A stretch of 64,000 nt of DNA, from assembly GCA_029067205.1 (NCBI GenBank), contig JAIEEY010000078.1, positions 25,203 to 89,202 of the forward strand. The letters run 5' to 3'. Position 1 is the stretch's first letter; each line of letters opens with the position of its first letter. This DNA is from Lachnospiraceae bacterium (lineage in GTDB: Bacteria > Bacillota > Clostridia > Lachnospirales > Lachnospiraceae). The notes beneath the pieces were generated by a model. That model saw only the letters and a list, made by a program, of their open reading frames with translations. It did no database searches and was not told the DNA's origin. Below, piece after piece: positions 17,774 to 26,416 of this stretch. The position numbers and the translations under genes are program-made.

Positions 17774-20356
17774 ATGGCTAAATTTCATGCAACAACATCA
17801 CCTGAAATGAGCGGCAGGGAAAAGAGGAACATGGAGCGGGTCAGAAAGATTGTACCGCACGGAATGGTACTTTTGGAGAATGACGGAGTGCTTCCGCTAA
17901 AAAGTAATCCGGAGAAGATTGCACTATATGGAAGTGGAGCCAGGCGGACTGTAAAAGGAGGAACAGGGTCGGGAGATGTCAACAGCCGACAGGTAATCAC
18001 TGTGGAAGATGGTCTGGAACAGGCAGGAATACTCATAACCACAAAAGCATGGATGGATTTGTATGACAAAATGTGTAAAGAGCACATGGATGAGCATATG
18101 GCTAAAATTGGAGAACTTCTTGCAAAAGAGGGGCAGGCTGGTATAGCAAAGATTCTTGATATGCCTTATAAAGAGCCTGAGGAACCATTGATATCAGACA
18201 GTGATATTGCATCAGGGGAAGCGGAGATGGCAGTGTATGTATTGTCACGCAATTCCGGGGAAGGCAAGGACAGAAAAGTTGCGGAAGGTGACTATCTGCT
18301 GTCAGATCATGAAAAAGAGAATATTAGAAAGCTGGCAGGAAGCTACAGTAAGTTCATTGTAGTTCTAAATGTCGGAGGGGTAATTGACACGGAATTTCTT
18401 AAGAAGCAGGATGGGATCAATGCAATCCTGCTTATGAGTCAGGCTGGAAATGTGGGAGGACTTGCATTTGCAGATGTTTTAACCGGCAAGGCATATCCTA
18501 CAGGTCATCTGACTGCTACATGGGCGGAAAAATATTCGGATTACCCTTCTGCGGATACTTTCAGTTATCGAAATAATGATACGGATGATGAGTATTATGA
18601 AGATGGAATTTATGTAGGCTATCGGTATTTTGATACTTTCAATGTGAAACCTGCATATCCGTTTGGGTATGGTTTATCTTATACTGAGTTTGCTCTGCAT
18701 GATATGAGTACGATCATTAGCGAAGACCAGATCCGAGTTTCTGTAGAAGTTGAAAATACCGGAAATCATCCGGGAAGGGAAGTGATTCAGGTATATTACT
18801 CTGCCCCGGATGGGAAGATAGAAAAACCTTATCAGGAGTTGGCAGGATATAAAAAGACAAAGGAACTTCTGCCAGGCAAAAAAGAACTGGTTGAGATAAG
18901 CTTTGATATAAAGAATATGGCATCTTATGATGAGGAGAGCGCTTCTTATGTCATTGAAAACGGGGAATACCTTATAAGAGTCGGCACTCATTCAAGAAAT
19001 ACAAGAATCGTAGCGGTTCTGTATGTGGATGAATCTAAAGTGATATGGGAGTTAGAAAATAAGCTGAAACCCGATTGCACTATTACAGCGCTTTCTAAAA
19101 AAGGTGTTGCACCATATTCTTATGAGAATGAAGAAACAGAATTAAACAGCGCAGTCAGAATAGATATGATCTTAAATAAAATCGATGTAAAATCCGTAAA
19201 TTATTCTGAAGGCGACACTGCAATGAGCCTGAAAGTGGATAAAAGTCTGACCTTGGATGATGTGAAAAGAGGTAAGATTACTATAGATGAACTTATAAAT
19301 TCTATGGATGTCACAGAACTGGCAGCATTGTGTGTCGGAACTTCCCGTGGTGGATTAGGCAGTGTTTCTGTAATAGGTGCAGCTTCTGCAGCCTGTCCGG
19401 GGGCGGCGGGAGATACAACATCAGAGCTTATTGATACCAGAAAGGTTCCCAATATGGTACTTGCAGACGGGCCTGCCGGACTTAGATTATCCAAGTCATT
19501 TGTAGCGGATAAGGAAGGAAATTTAGTCCCGGGCCTTGGCGAATCGGCGCTTGGAGGGATTGAATTTCTTTTAGGAATGCAAAAGCCGGAGCGTCCGGAT
19601 GACGCAGTTGATTATTATCAATATTGCACAGCAATTCCGATTGCGACCATGCTGGCGCAGAGCTGGGATGAAGAGTTGATTGAAGAGGCTGGAGATATTG
19701 TAGGAGAAGAGATGGAGGAGCTTGGGATTCATTTGTGGCTTGCTCCGGGAATGAATATTCACAGAAACCCGCTTTGCGGAAGAAATTTTGAGTATTATTC
19801 AGAAGATCCTCTTATTTCCGGAAAATGTGCGGCGGCAGATACAAGAGGCGTGCAAAAGCATAAAGGGAAAGGAACTACGATCAAACATTTCGCCCTTAAC
19901 AATCAGGAGGATAACAGGTCTCACCTTAATGCACATTGTGGAGAGAGGGCTATCCGTGAGATTTATCTACGAGGATTTGAAATTGCGATCAGGGAATCTA
20001 ATCCACTTTCGCTCATGACTTCTTACAATCTGTTAAATGGGATTCATACAGCAAATAATTATGAGCTGGTGACTTCTATATGCCGGGATGAATGGGGATA
20101 TCAGGGACTGATCATGACTGACTGGGGAACAACCGGTGGAGGAGATATAAGTCCTGACTATGATAAGAAATATGGATTTTCAAGTGCGACAGGCTGCATC
20201 AAGGCCGGAAACGATCTGATTATGCCCGGAAGCCAGAAGGATATAGATGACATTATATATGGTGTGGAACATCCAGAAGAGAATCTGCTTACATTGGGAG
20301 AACTCCGTCAATGTGTAAAACGTATCATCAATACTATTTTAGTCACAGAAGAATAA
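17774..20356 (+). CDS. Glycoside hydrolase family 3 with inverted domain order (beta-glucosidase type)
   Basis: This 860-residue cytoplasmic enzyme has the usual GH3 parts in reverse order. The alpha/beta sandwich and fibronectin-like domain come first (MVLLENDGVLPLK near 33, YPFGYGLSYTEF near 300, Fn3 to about 425). The catalytic TIM barrel comes second (KVPNMVLADGPAGLRLS near 556, GMNIHRNPLCGRNFEYYSED near 660, nucleophile D783 in IMTDWGTT). Reversed GH3 enzymes are known in rumen and gut Firmicutes. It lacks a signal peptide. The start has a perfect AAGGAGG. It follows GH2 in what is probably one operon. Confidence 0.9.
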   Translation: MAKFHATTSPEMSGREKRNMERVRKIVPHGMVLLENDGVLPLKSNPEKIALYGSGARRTVKGGTGSGDVNSRQVITVEDGLEQAGILITTKAWMDLYDKMCKEHMDEHMAKIGELLAKEGQAGIAKILDMPYKEPEEPLISDSDIASGEAEMAVYVLSRNSGEGKDRKVAEGDYLLSDHEKENIRKLAGSYSKFIVVLNVGGVIDTEFLKKQDGINAILLMSQAGNVGGLAFADVLTGKAYPTGHLTATWAEKYSDYPSADTFSYRNNDTDDEYYEDGIYVGYRYFDTFNVKPAYPFGYGLSYTEFALHDMSTIISEDQIRVSVEVENTGNHPGREVIQVYYSAPDGKIEKPYQELAGYKKTKELLPGKKELVEISFDIKNMASYDEESASYVIENGEYLIRVGTHSRNTRIVAVLYVDESKVIWELENKLKPDCTITALSKKGVAPYSYENEETELNSAVRIDMILNKIDVKSVNYSEGDTAMSLKVDKSLTLDDVKRGKITIDELINSMDVTELAALCVGTSRGGLGSVSVIGAASAACPGAAGDTTSELIDTRKVPNMVLADGPAGLRLSKSFVADKEGNLVPGLGESALGGIEFLLGMQKPERPDDAVDYYQYCTAIPIATMLAQSWDEELIEEAGDIVGEEMEELGIHLWLAPGMNIHRNPLCGRNFEYYSEDPLISGKCAAADTRGVQKHKGKGTTIKHFALNNQEDNRSHLNAHCGERAIREIYLRGFEIAIRESNPLSLMTSYNLLNGIHTANNYELVTSICRDEWGYQGLIMTDWGTTGGGDISPDYDKKYGFSSATGCIKAGNDLIMPGSQKDIDDIIYGVEHPEENLLTLGELRQCVKRIINTILVTEE

Positions 20357-20371
20357 AAAAGGATAATGTAG

Positions 20372-21064
20372 GTGTGCAGGAAAATGGAAGAAACAAACAG
20401 TCAGGAAAATATAATGAAAATATTACAGGAGTCCGCAATCCGCGATCAGATGGATAAGTTAGAGCGGTATCGGGTGCTGAATCAGGACGTAAAAAAGGGG
20501 CAGATACTTTTTGTGGGTTCGTCTCTTATGGAGCAATTCCCAATCAATGAACTGCTTATGACTGCTGGAATTGACAAAGTAATTTATAATCGGGGCATTG
20601 GGGGATTTACTACAGCCGATATGCTGGAGCATATGGAAGAGATGGTGTTCTCAGTAGAACCTTCAAAGATATTCATTAACATCGGAACAAATGATATCGG
20701 CAGTCCGGAATACTGCTTGGAAGAACTGATGGAAAATTATGGAGAGATTATTCGGCAGATACAAGAGAGACTTCCTGATGCAAAGATTTACATGCTGGCT
20801 TACTATCCGGTTAATGAGACAGATAAAATGCCGGATGAGAATATGAGAAAAATTATGTTCAGCACCAGAACAAACGAGAATATCTCCATTGCAAACAAAG
20901 CGGTGGAAAAACTTGCTGAACAGTTAGGATGCTGTTTTATCAACGTTAACAAAGGTTTGTCAGACGAAATGAATAAATTAAAGACGGAGTACACTATAGA
21001 GGGCATTCATATGTATGCAAACGGGTATAGAGTAGTGCTGCAGAACTTAAAGGAGTTTTTATAA
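20372..21064 (+). CDS. SGNH/GDSL-family hydrolase (esterase-like)
   Basis: This 230-residue SGNH hydrolase shows block I as ILFVGSSLMEQF (catalytic Ser), block II as RGIGGFTTADML (Gly), block III as INIGTNDIG (Asn) and block V as EGIHMYANGY (His, but with Ile-His in place of Asp-x-x-His). It probably removes acyl or acetyl groups from glycosides, assisting the GH2/GH3 enzymes. The start is GTG, supported by AAGGA eight bases upstream; an internal ATG four codons later is an alternative. No signal peptide is present, so it acts in the cytoplasm. Confidence 0.8.
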   Translation: MCRKMEETNSQENIMKILQESAIRDQMDKLERYRVLNQDVKKGQILFVGSSLMEQFPINELLMTAGIDKVIYNRGIGGFTTADMLEHMEEMVFSVEPSKIFINIGTNDIGSPEYCLEELMENYGEIIRQIQERLPDAKIYMLAYYPVNETDKMPDENMRKIMFSTRTNENISIANKAVEKLAEQLGCCFINVNKGLSDEMNKLKTEYTIEGIHMYANGYRVVLQNLKEFL

Positions 21065-21212
21065 ACCCGTAGGAAAGTTATTATATAATCAATGTAACGA
21101 AACACTCGGAGTTAGATAAGTTGGAGGCAGTGTAAAAAATTAGAGATTTTTCACGCGCCAAATTTGTGCTTGCACCCAAATTCGCGGGTTTGAGCAAGAA
21201 TGGGGGATTAAT

Positions 21213-23021
21213 ATGAAACATAAATACAGATGCAACCCAATAAATATAGAATATAAATATCAGTTTTTTAAGGTTCAGCCCGAACAGGATGATTTGTGTG
21301 AAATACACCGGGAGGCAGCTGACCCATCGCTGATCTGCTTTAAAGAAAAGTATTATATGTTTCCGTCCATGTCTGCTGGATTTTATATCAGTGATGATCT
21401 TGCCGACTGGGAATTTCATAAATTTAACAATGAGATGCCGATATATGACTATGCGCCAGATGTACGGGTGATTGGCGGATATATATATTTTTGTGCTTCA
21501 AAGCCAGATGAAAACTGTTCCTTTTACAGAACATCAGATCCTATAAATGGAATATTTGAAGAAATACCCGGTACGTTTCCGTTCTGGGATCCAAATCTGT
21601 TCTGGGATGATGATGGAAGACTTTATTTTTATTTGGGATGTTCCAATATAGAACCTATATATGGAGTCGAGCTTGATGCGGTCACTTTTAAACCAATTAG
21701 TGAGAAGAAAGTAATCATGAAAGCAGATACAGATAATATCGGGTTTGAAAGGGTTGGAGAGGACCACGTTCCTGAAAAAACGGAGGAAGAAATTGAAGCA
21801 ATGATTGAAGCAATGATTGCAAATGCACCGAAGGAACAAATAGTTGATGATGACTTAAAAAAACAGCTTCGCGGATGGTTTGGGAATTATCCCTACGTAG
21901 AAGGTGCCTGGATGACAAAGCATGATGGAAAATACTATTTTCAGTTTGCAACTCCGGGAACGGAATATAATACATATGCAGATGGGGTGGGTATAGGAAC
22001 ATCCCCGCTGGGACCGTTTGAGCTTGCGAAAAACAATCCGTATTCATATAAACCGGGTGGATTTGTCTGCGGAGCCGGACACGGATCCACAGTTAAAGAC
22101 AAGAATGGGAACTGGTGGCATACATCTACTATAAGAATATCTAACAACCATAATTTTGAGAGACGGGTAGGTTTATGGAAGGCAGGTTTTGACAGCGATG
22201 GCGAGTTGTTCTGTGACCAGCGGTATGGCGACTGGCCTTACGCGGTGGATGCAAAGCCTTGGGATAAGCCGGATTTTATGTTATTATCCTACGGAAAAAA
22301 GGTGACTGCTTCATCCGGTGAGAATACTCCGGCTGTTACAGACGAAAATATTAAAACTTTTTGGCAGGCGGAAACCAACAGCCTTGATGAAGAGCTTTGC
22401 ATAGACCTTGGGAAAGAGAGCGATATCAGGGCAATACAGGTTAACTTTTCAGACCATTGGAAACAACATCCTGAAGACGGGATGGAGTTCAGTTTTAATG
22501 GACAAAGCTATCGTTCCATAAGCGGTAAGCATCATACAACGTCATTTGTGCTTGAAGCCGCAGGAGAAAACGGTGAGTTTGAAATTATCTGGGATACAAG
22601 AAAGGACAACAGCGATTTGTCTCATAATTTCCATGTGTGGGAAGATGGTAACAGATACCGTTATATACGTATATCTAAAATGAGTCTGCCATATCAGCAA
22701 AATCCATGTATCAGCGGAATCAGGGTGTTTGGACATGGCGATGGTAAACTTCCGCAGCAATCAAAAAATGTTAAAGCTAAACTGCTGGCGGATGCGCCAA
22801 TGGAGGCAGTTGACATGGAAGTAAGCTTTGAATGCGATGATTGTACAGGCGCCAATATTTTGTGGGGATATTCGGAAAATAAACTTTATCACAGCTATAT
22901 GGTATTTGGCAAAACAACACAGGTTATTCGTGCTTTGGTTAAAAATCAATGCATATTTGTCCGTGTGGATACTTTTAATGAAAATGGAATTACAGAGGGA
23001 AAAACAATAAAAGTAAGATAG
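21213..23021 (+). CDS. GH43-like beta-propeller glycosidase with C-terminal discoidin-like and Fn3-like domains
   Basis: This protein has 602 residues. The N-terminal 350 residues form a five-blade propeller of the GH43/GH32 superfamily: EAADPSLICFKEKYYMF (base Asp), APDVRVIGGYIYF, PFWDPNLFWDDDGRLYFYLG and VEGAWMTKHDGKYYF (acid Glu). A charged linker (EETEEEIEAMIEAM) sits near 195. Residues about 365-510 look like an F5/8-type carbohydrate-binding domain (TASSGENTPAVTDENIKTFW), and an Fn3-like end follows. There is no signal peptide. It is the last gene of the glycoside locus; substrates of such enzymes include arabinosides and xylosides. Confidence 0.75.
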   Translation: MKHKYRCNPINIEYKYQFFKVQPEQDDLCEIHREAADPSLICFKEKYYMFPSMSAGFYISDDLADWEFHKFNNEMPIYDYAPDVRVIGGYIYFCASKPDENCSFYRTSDPINGIFEEIPGTFPFWDPNLFWDDDGRLYFYLGCSNIEPIYGVELDAVTFKPISEKKVIMKADTDNIGFERVGEDHVPEKTEEEIEAMIEAMIANAPKEQIVDDDLKKQLRGWFGNYPYVEGAWMTKHDGKYYFQFATPGTEYNTYADGVGIGTSPLGPFELAKNNPYSYKPGGFVCGAGHGSTVKDKNGNWWHTSTIRISNNHNFERRVGLWKAGFDSDGELFCDQRYGDWPYAVDAKPWDKPDFMLLSYGKKVTASSGENTPAVTDENIKTFWQAETNSLDEELCIDLGKESDIRAIQVNFSDHWKQHPEDGMEFSFNGQSYRSISGKHHTTSFVLEAAGENGEFEIIWDTRKDNSDLSHNFHVWEDGNRYRYIRISKMSLPYQQNPCISGIRVFGHGDGKLPQQSKNVKAKLLADAPMEAVDMEVSFECDDCTGANILWGYSENKLYHSYMVFGKTTQVIRALVKNQCIFVRVDTFNENGITEGKTIKVR

Positions 23022-23476
23022 AATCCCTGTTGGACTTTCCACTTTTAAAAATGACGCCATAGTGAGAAGAGAAAACACCGGAACGATGCACAGCCACAGA
23101 AAGGCATTCTATGAATAAGGCATAAATCAATAGTGGTATTTTCCTCGTTTCACGACCAAGAATACCGTACCAAGTACAAGGGACATAAATTCAGCAACTA
23201 CCACCGAGACCCAAACACCATTCAACCCCCAGATCACAGGAAGGGCAAGGATTGCGACGGTTTGAAAAACCAAAAAACAACAATATTGAGAACAAGGAGG
23301 CATTGATATATGAAAGGATACATTCCCCTGATGGCAAAACTGTTTAAAATTACTTTGTATAAAAATGATGAGTGAGCAATCATTAAAAGTTTTTAAGGCT
23401 TCGAAAGGCTTATTAATAATTGCCTGATATATTGGAAGCGCCAAAGAGGTTGTAATTTGTTATGGAGGTAATACTT
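23022..23476. other. Gap holding a MATE transporter remnant
   Basis: Apart from the minus-strand MATE fragment listed next, I see no gene in this stretch. No strong terminator follows the GH43-like gene. Confidence 0.5.
23127..23267 (-). pseudogene. C-terminal remnant of a MATE-family efflux transporter
   Basis: The last 46 residues before the stop (QTVAILALPVIWGLNGVW, then a helix ending VKRGKYHY) match the final helices and tail of MATE multidrug exporters. Upstream residues in the frame are unrelated, and there is no start or ribosome site. It is the leftover of a gene once running leftward. Confidence 0.6.
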
Positions 23477-23680
23477 GTGAAATCAAAGAAGTATGCTGTC
23501 GTAGATGAAAAACAGTGTGTAGCATGCGGTGAATGTACTTTCTCCTGCAGGAAAGGCGCTGTTTCAATTAAAAATGGATGTTTTGCATTTGTTGACAGGG
23601 ATAATTGTGTTGGATGCGGATTGTGCAGTAAAAGCTGTCCTGTTGGATGTATTAAATTAGCTGAGAGTGGGGAAGTGTAA
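23477..23680 (+). CDS. Small 2[4Fe-4S] ferredoxin-like protein
   Basis: This 67-residue protein has two full cluster motifs, CVACGECTFSCRKG and CVGCGLCSKSCPVG, as in bacterial-type ferredoxins that carry two low-potential electrons. The track starts at ATG 23462, but the ribosome site GGAGG overlaps that ATG. GTG 23477, eight bases after the site, is the more credible start. Its stop is two bases before the ATG of the NapH-like membrane iron-sulfur protein, so the two were co-translated parts of one electron-transfer unit before the IS insertion. Confidence 0.85.
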   Translation: MKSKKYAVVDEKQCVACGECTFSCRKGAVSIKNGCFAFVDRDNCVGCGLCSKSCPVGCIKLAESGEV

Positions 23681-23682
23681 AC

Positions 23683-23714
23683 ATGCGTAGAAAATGGTAT
23701 GATTATCTGTGGAT
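23683..23714 (+). pseudogene. NapH/NosR-like 4Fe-4S membrane protein, N-terminal piece cut by the IS
   Basis: The first ten codons (MRRKWYDYLW) of an iron-sulfur membrane protein end at the target duplication CTGTGGAT. Removing the IS and one duplication joins this in frame to IWPILYFALGFFNILF on the other side. The reconstructed protein has 193 residues. Confidence 0.85.
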
Positions 23715-23807
23715 GGTAGTGTAAAATAGTTTGTGTCTTTGGAAAAAATTTCCTCTTTTTTGGTAAGAATAAAGATATGACGATTCTTATCAAAAAGGAG
23801 GATTTTT

Positions 23808-25022
23808 ATGCCAGTAGCAAAGGAACAGATTCGACAGATTATTGCAAATAACAACTTAAGCAGTGTGGCTGATGTTTACGCCCTGCTCAAGGACAGCTTC
23901 AAGGATATTCTTCAGGAACTTATGGAAGCTGAACTTGACGCTTCCCTAGGTTATGAAAAAAATCATAAGGGTGAGCTAAAAACATCTAACAAGCGTAATG
24001 GCCATTCCCAAAAAACACTCAAAAGCCAGTACGGTGAATTTCAGATAGATGTTCCCAGAGACCGTGACGGGGAATTCGAACCAAAGCTTATCCCCAAATA
24101 TCAAAGGGATATTTCTGGAATCGAAGAAAAGGTGCTGTCCCTCTATGCAAGGGGAATGAGTACAAGGGATATCCATGACCAGATACAAGACCTTTATGGG
24201 ATGGAACTGTCCGCAGAAATGGTCAGCAAGATTACGGACAGAATCCTGCCGGAGGTCAGGGAATGGCAGTCACGCCCGTTAAACCCGGTCTATCCTTTTG
24301 TATTTATGGACTGCATCCATTATAAAGTCAGGGAGGACGAACGTATCCTCAGCCGTGCCGCTTATATCGTCCTTGGCGTTACTGCAGAAGGGTATAAGGA
24401 TATCCTAAGCATCACTGTGGGAGCCAACGAGACCAGCAAATTCTGGCTGGGTATGCTCAATGACCTGAAAAACCGCGGTGTACAGGATGTGCTGTTCTTC
24501 TGTGTGGATGGGCTGAACGGATTTAAGGAGGCTATAGGGGCGGTCTATCCAAATGCCCAGATACAAAGATGCGTCATCCATATGCTGCGCAACTCTTTCA
24601 AATATGTAAATTACAGTGACCTGAAGAAATTCTCTTCTGATTTTAAAGCTGTATATAATGCCCCAAGTGAAACAGCCGCCCTTGCAGAACTGGAGGCTGT
24701 CAGGGAAACATGGGGTAAAAAATACCCGTATGCACTCAGCAACTGGGATAATAACTGGGAAGATGTCAGTTCCTTTTTCCAGTTTTCAGATGATATCCGG
24801 CGTATTATGTATACGACCAACATCATAGAGGGGTTAAACCGCCAGTATAGGAAGGTTACAAAGACCAAAAGCGTATTTCCAAGTGACAGCGCTTTAGAAA
24901 AGATGCTTTATCTGGCCAGCGGGAATGTGATCAAAAAATGGACGCAGCGTTACAGAAACTGGGACAAGGTATTGAACCAGCTGATTGTTCTTTATGGAGA
25001 ACGGCTGACCCAGTATCTGTAA
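23808..25022 (+). CDS. IS256-family (mutator-type) transposase
   Basis: This 404-residue protein is full length for the family. The DDE residues fit FVFMDCIHYKVR (first Asp), LFFCVDGLNGFKEAI (second Asp) and the Glu in TTNIIEGLNRQYRK. Typical blocks are ELMEAELDASLGYEK near the N-terminus, RNGHSQKTLKSQYGE, and QRCVIHMLRN. A perfect AAAAAGGAGG lies before the ATG. The gene appears intact, so the element may still be mobile. It could also supply transposase to related MITEs, although the MITE ends in this window do not match its ends closely. Confidence 0.95.
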   Translation: MPVAKEQIRQIIANNNLSSVADVYALLKDSFKDILQELMEAELDASLGYEKNHKGELKTSNKRNGHSQKTLKSQYGEFQIDVPRDRDGEFEPKLIPKYQRDISGIEEKVLSLYARGMSTRDIHDQIQDLYGMELSAEMVSKITDRILPEVREWQSRPLNPVYPFVFMDCIHYKVREDERILSRAAYIVLGVTAEGYKDILSITVGANETSKFWLGMLNDLKNRGVQDVLFFCVDGLNGFKEAIGAVYPNAQIQRCVIHMLRNSFKYVNYSDLKKFSSDFKAVYNAPSETAALAELEAVRETWGKKYPYALSNWDNNWEDVSSFFQFSDDIRRIMYTTNIIEGLNRQYRKVTKTKSVFPSDSALEKMLYLASGNVIKKWTQRYRNWDKVLNQLIVLYGERLTQYL

Positions 25023-25028
25023 ACAGAA

Positions 25029-25068
25029 AAGCAGGAACGATCCGCCTAACTGCAAAGGTTGTTCCTGC
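25029..25068 (+). terminator. Hairpin after the IS256 transposase
   Basis: AAGCAGGAAC pairs with GTTCCTGCCTT directly behind the transposase stop. It is an 8-10 bp stem with only a short T-rich tail, so it is a moderate terminator. Confidence 0.5.
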
Positions 25069-25354
25069 CTTATTCCATCGACATCAACAGTATTGCCAGA
25101 AAACCCCAGCCTTATTCCGGAGACCGGGTGTGGGCAGAGCCCACAAAAACGGGATTACAGTTGATGTCTTATTTGGTATACAAAAAAATCAAAAAAGATG
25201 TATAATACCCAAATAAATGGCAATACTATTATTAGAAAAGAAAATCGACAACATAAAAGAACTGATTTCCGACAACAAATTTTTACATATCTGATTCATA
25301 TCAAGAAAGATTTTTTATCTATAGACACAAGATTTTTTACATCCTCCTGTGGAT

Positions 25355-25904
25355 TTGGCCAATACTGTATTTTGCCTTGGGTTTTTTTAATATCCTGTTT
25401 GCATGGCTTGGCATGATTGATTTTTTAGTGCCGCTGATCTTTGCCGTTGCTGCCGGAAACAAAAGTTTTTGCAATCGTTATTGCGGAAGAGGACAGCTTT
25501 TCCGTAAGATTGGGAGTGCATGGAAATGTTCAAGAAATAAACCGACGCCTAAATGGCTGTCATCAAAGTGGTTCCGATATGGTTTTTTGATTTTTTTCCT
25601 TACTATGTTCGGGAATATGGTGTTTCAAACATATCTTGTGGGCGCCGGTGCATCATCATTAAAAGAAGCAGTCAAATTGTTCTGGACATTCAGAGTGCCT
25701 TGGGGCTGGGCGTATTCCGAGGGACTGGTTACTGACTGGATTGCACAGTTCAGTTTTGGTTTTTATAGTCTGATGCTGACATCCACCCTGATCGGTCTGA
25801 TTGTGATGGTCTTATATAAGCCGAGGAGCTGGTGTACATTCTGTCCAATGGGAACTATGACTCAGGGAATCTGTAAGCTGAAATATCATGGAAAGGAAAT
25901 ATGA
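25355..25904 (+). pseudogene. NapH/NosR-like 4Fe-4S membrane protein, main part
   Basis: This is the remaining 182 residues of the IS-cut gene; the track shows only the part from TTG 25377. It has a hydrophobic N-terminus (ILYFALGFFNILFAW), CNRYCGRGQLF and a late CTFCPMGTMTQG, the paired cysteine motifs of NapH/NosR-like membrane iron-sulfur proteins. Two further helices lie near residues 60-80 and 135-155. Such proteins pass electrons between ferredoxin and membrane partners. With its start lost, expression would depend on a promoter from the IS or on the TTG codon, so it is probably inactive. Confidence 0.8.
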
Positions 25905-25905
25905 G

Positions 25906-26367
25906 ATGGGAAGACTGAAAGAACTGCGGAAATATGTGGACGGTGAACTTAACAAAATGGAAGATGAGGATGAGAGGAATTCCGCAATCGTACACCTTTA
26001 CGGAGTTTCTCTTGCTGCTACGATGATAGCCAAAAAAAGAGGTCTTGATCCGGAAATCGCCTCAATGGCGGCGATGCTGCATGATTTTCATGCCTATAAG
26101 ACTGGTTCTTACGACGATCATGCACATAAAGGTGCAGACCTTGCGAGGGAGATATTGGGAAAGCTTAAATTGACGGATGATGTAGAGACGGAGCTGATCT
26201 GCTCAGCTATATATCATCACAGTGACAAGCTGGTTACGGACGATCCAATGGACGAGGTTCTGAAGGATGCGGATGTCATCCTTCATTGCATGAATGATCT
26301 GTCAAAGGCGATAAAGGAGGAGGAACAGGCGCGATTCGAGAATCTGTGCGCTGAGTTTGGTATATAA
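25906..26367 (+). CDS. HD-domain phosphohydrolase-like protein
   Basis: This protein has about 153 residues with an HD-superfamily metal site: the first His in IVHLYGVS, the HD pair in MLHDFHAY, and later His-rich AIYHHSDK with a conserved Asp in KDADVILH. Such proteins hydrolyse phosphate esters or nucleotides, and the specific substrate is not readable. AAAGGAAAT lies ahead of MGRLKEL, so I prefer ATG 25906, one base after the stop of the NapH-like gene, over ATG 25888. It was the third gene of the ferredoxin operon, now separated from its promoter by the IS. Confidence 0.75.
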   Translation: MGRLKELRKYVDGELNKMEDEDERNSAIVHLYGVSLAATMIAKKRGLDPEIASMAAMLHDFHAYKTGSYDDHAHKGADLAREILGKLKLTDDVETELICSAIYHHSDKLVTDDPMDEVLKDADVILHCMNDLSKAIKEEEQARFENLCAEFGI

Positions 26368-26416
26368 TGTGATATAGATACGTTTTCTGCTCTTTAGCTG
26401 AGAAGAATGTAATGTT

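Larger units (their letters stand above)
23707..25354 (+). mobile_element. IS256-family insertion sequence with 8-bp target duplication CTGTGGAT
   Basis: The element spans 23715-25346 (1632 bp). The left end GGTAGTGTAAAATAGTTTGT and the complement of the right end GAGGATGTAAAAAATCTTGT form imperfect inverted repeats, both followed by GTC. CTGTGGAT occurs at 23707-23714 and again at 25347-25354, as expected for IS256-type transposition. It carries one intact transposase and about 300 non-coding bases after it. It interrupts the NapH-like gene. Confidence 0.92.

Noticed and set aside
23413-23793. ORF 23413-23793 (126 codons, minus strand)
   Set aside because: It is antisense to the ferredoxin gene and crosses the IS boundary; low-complexity shadow.
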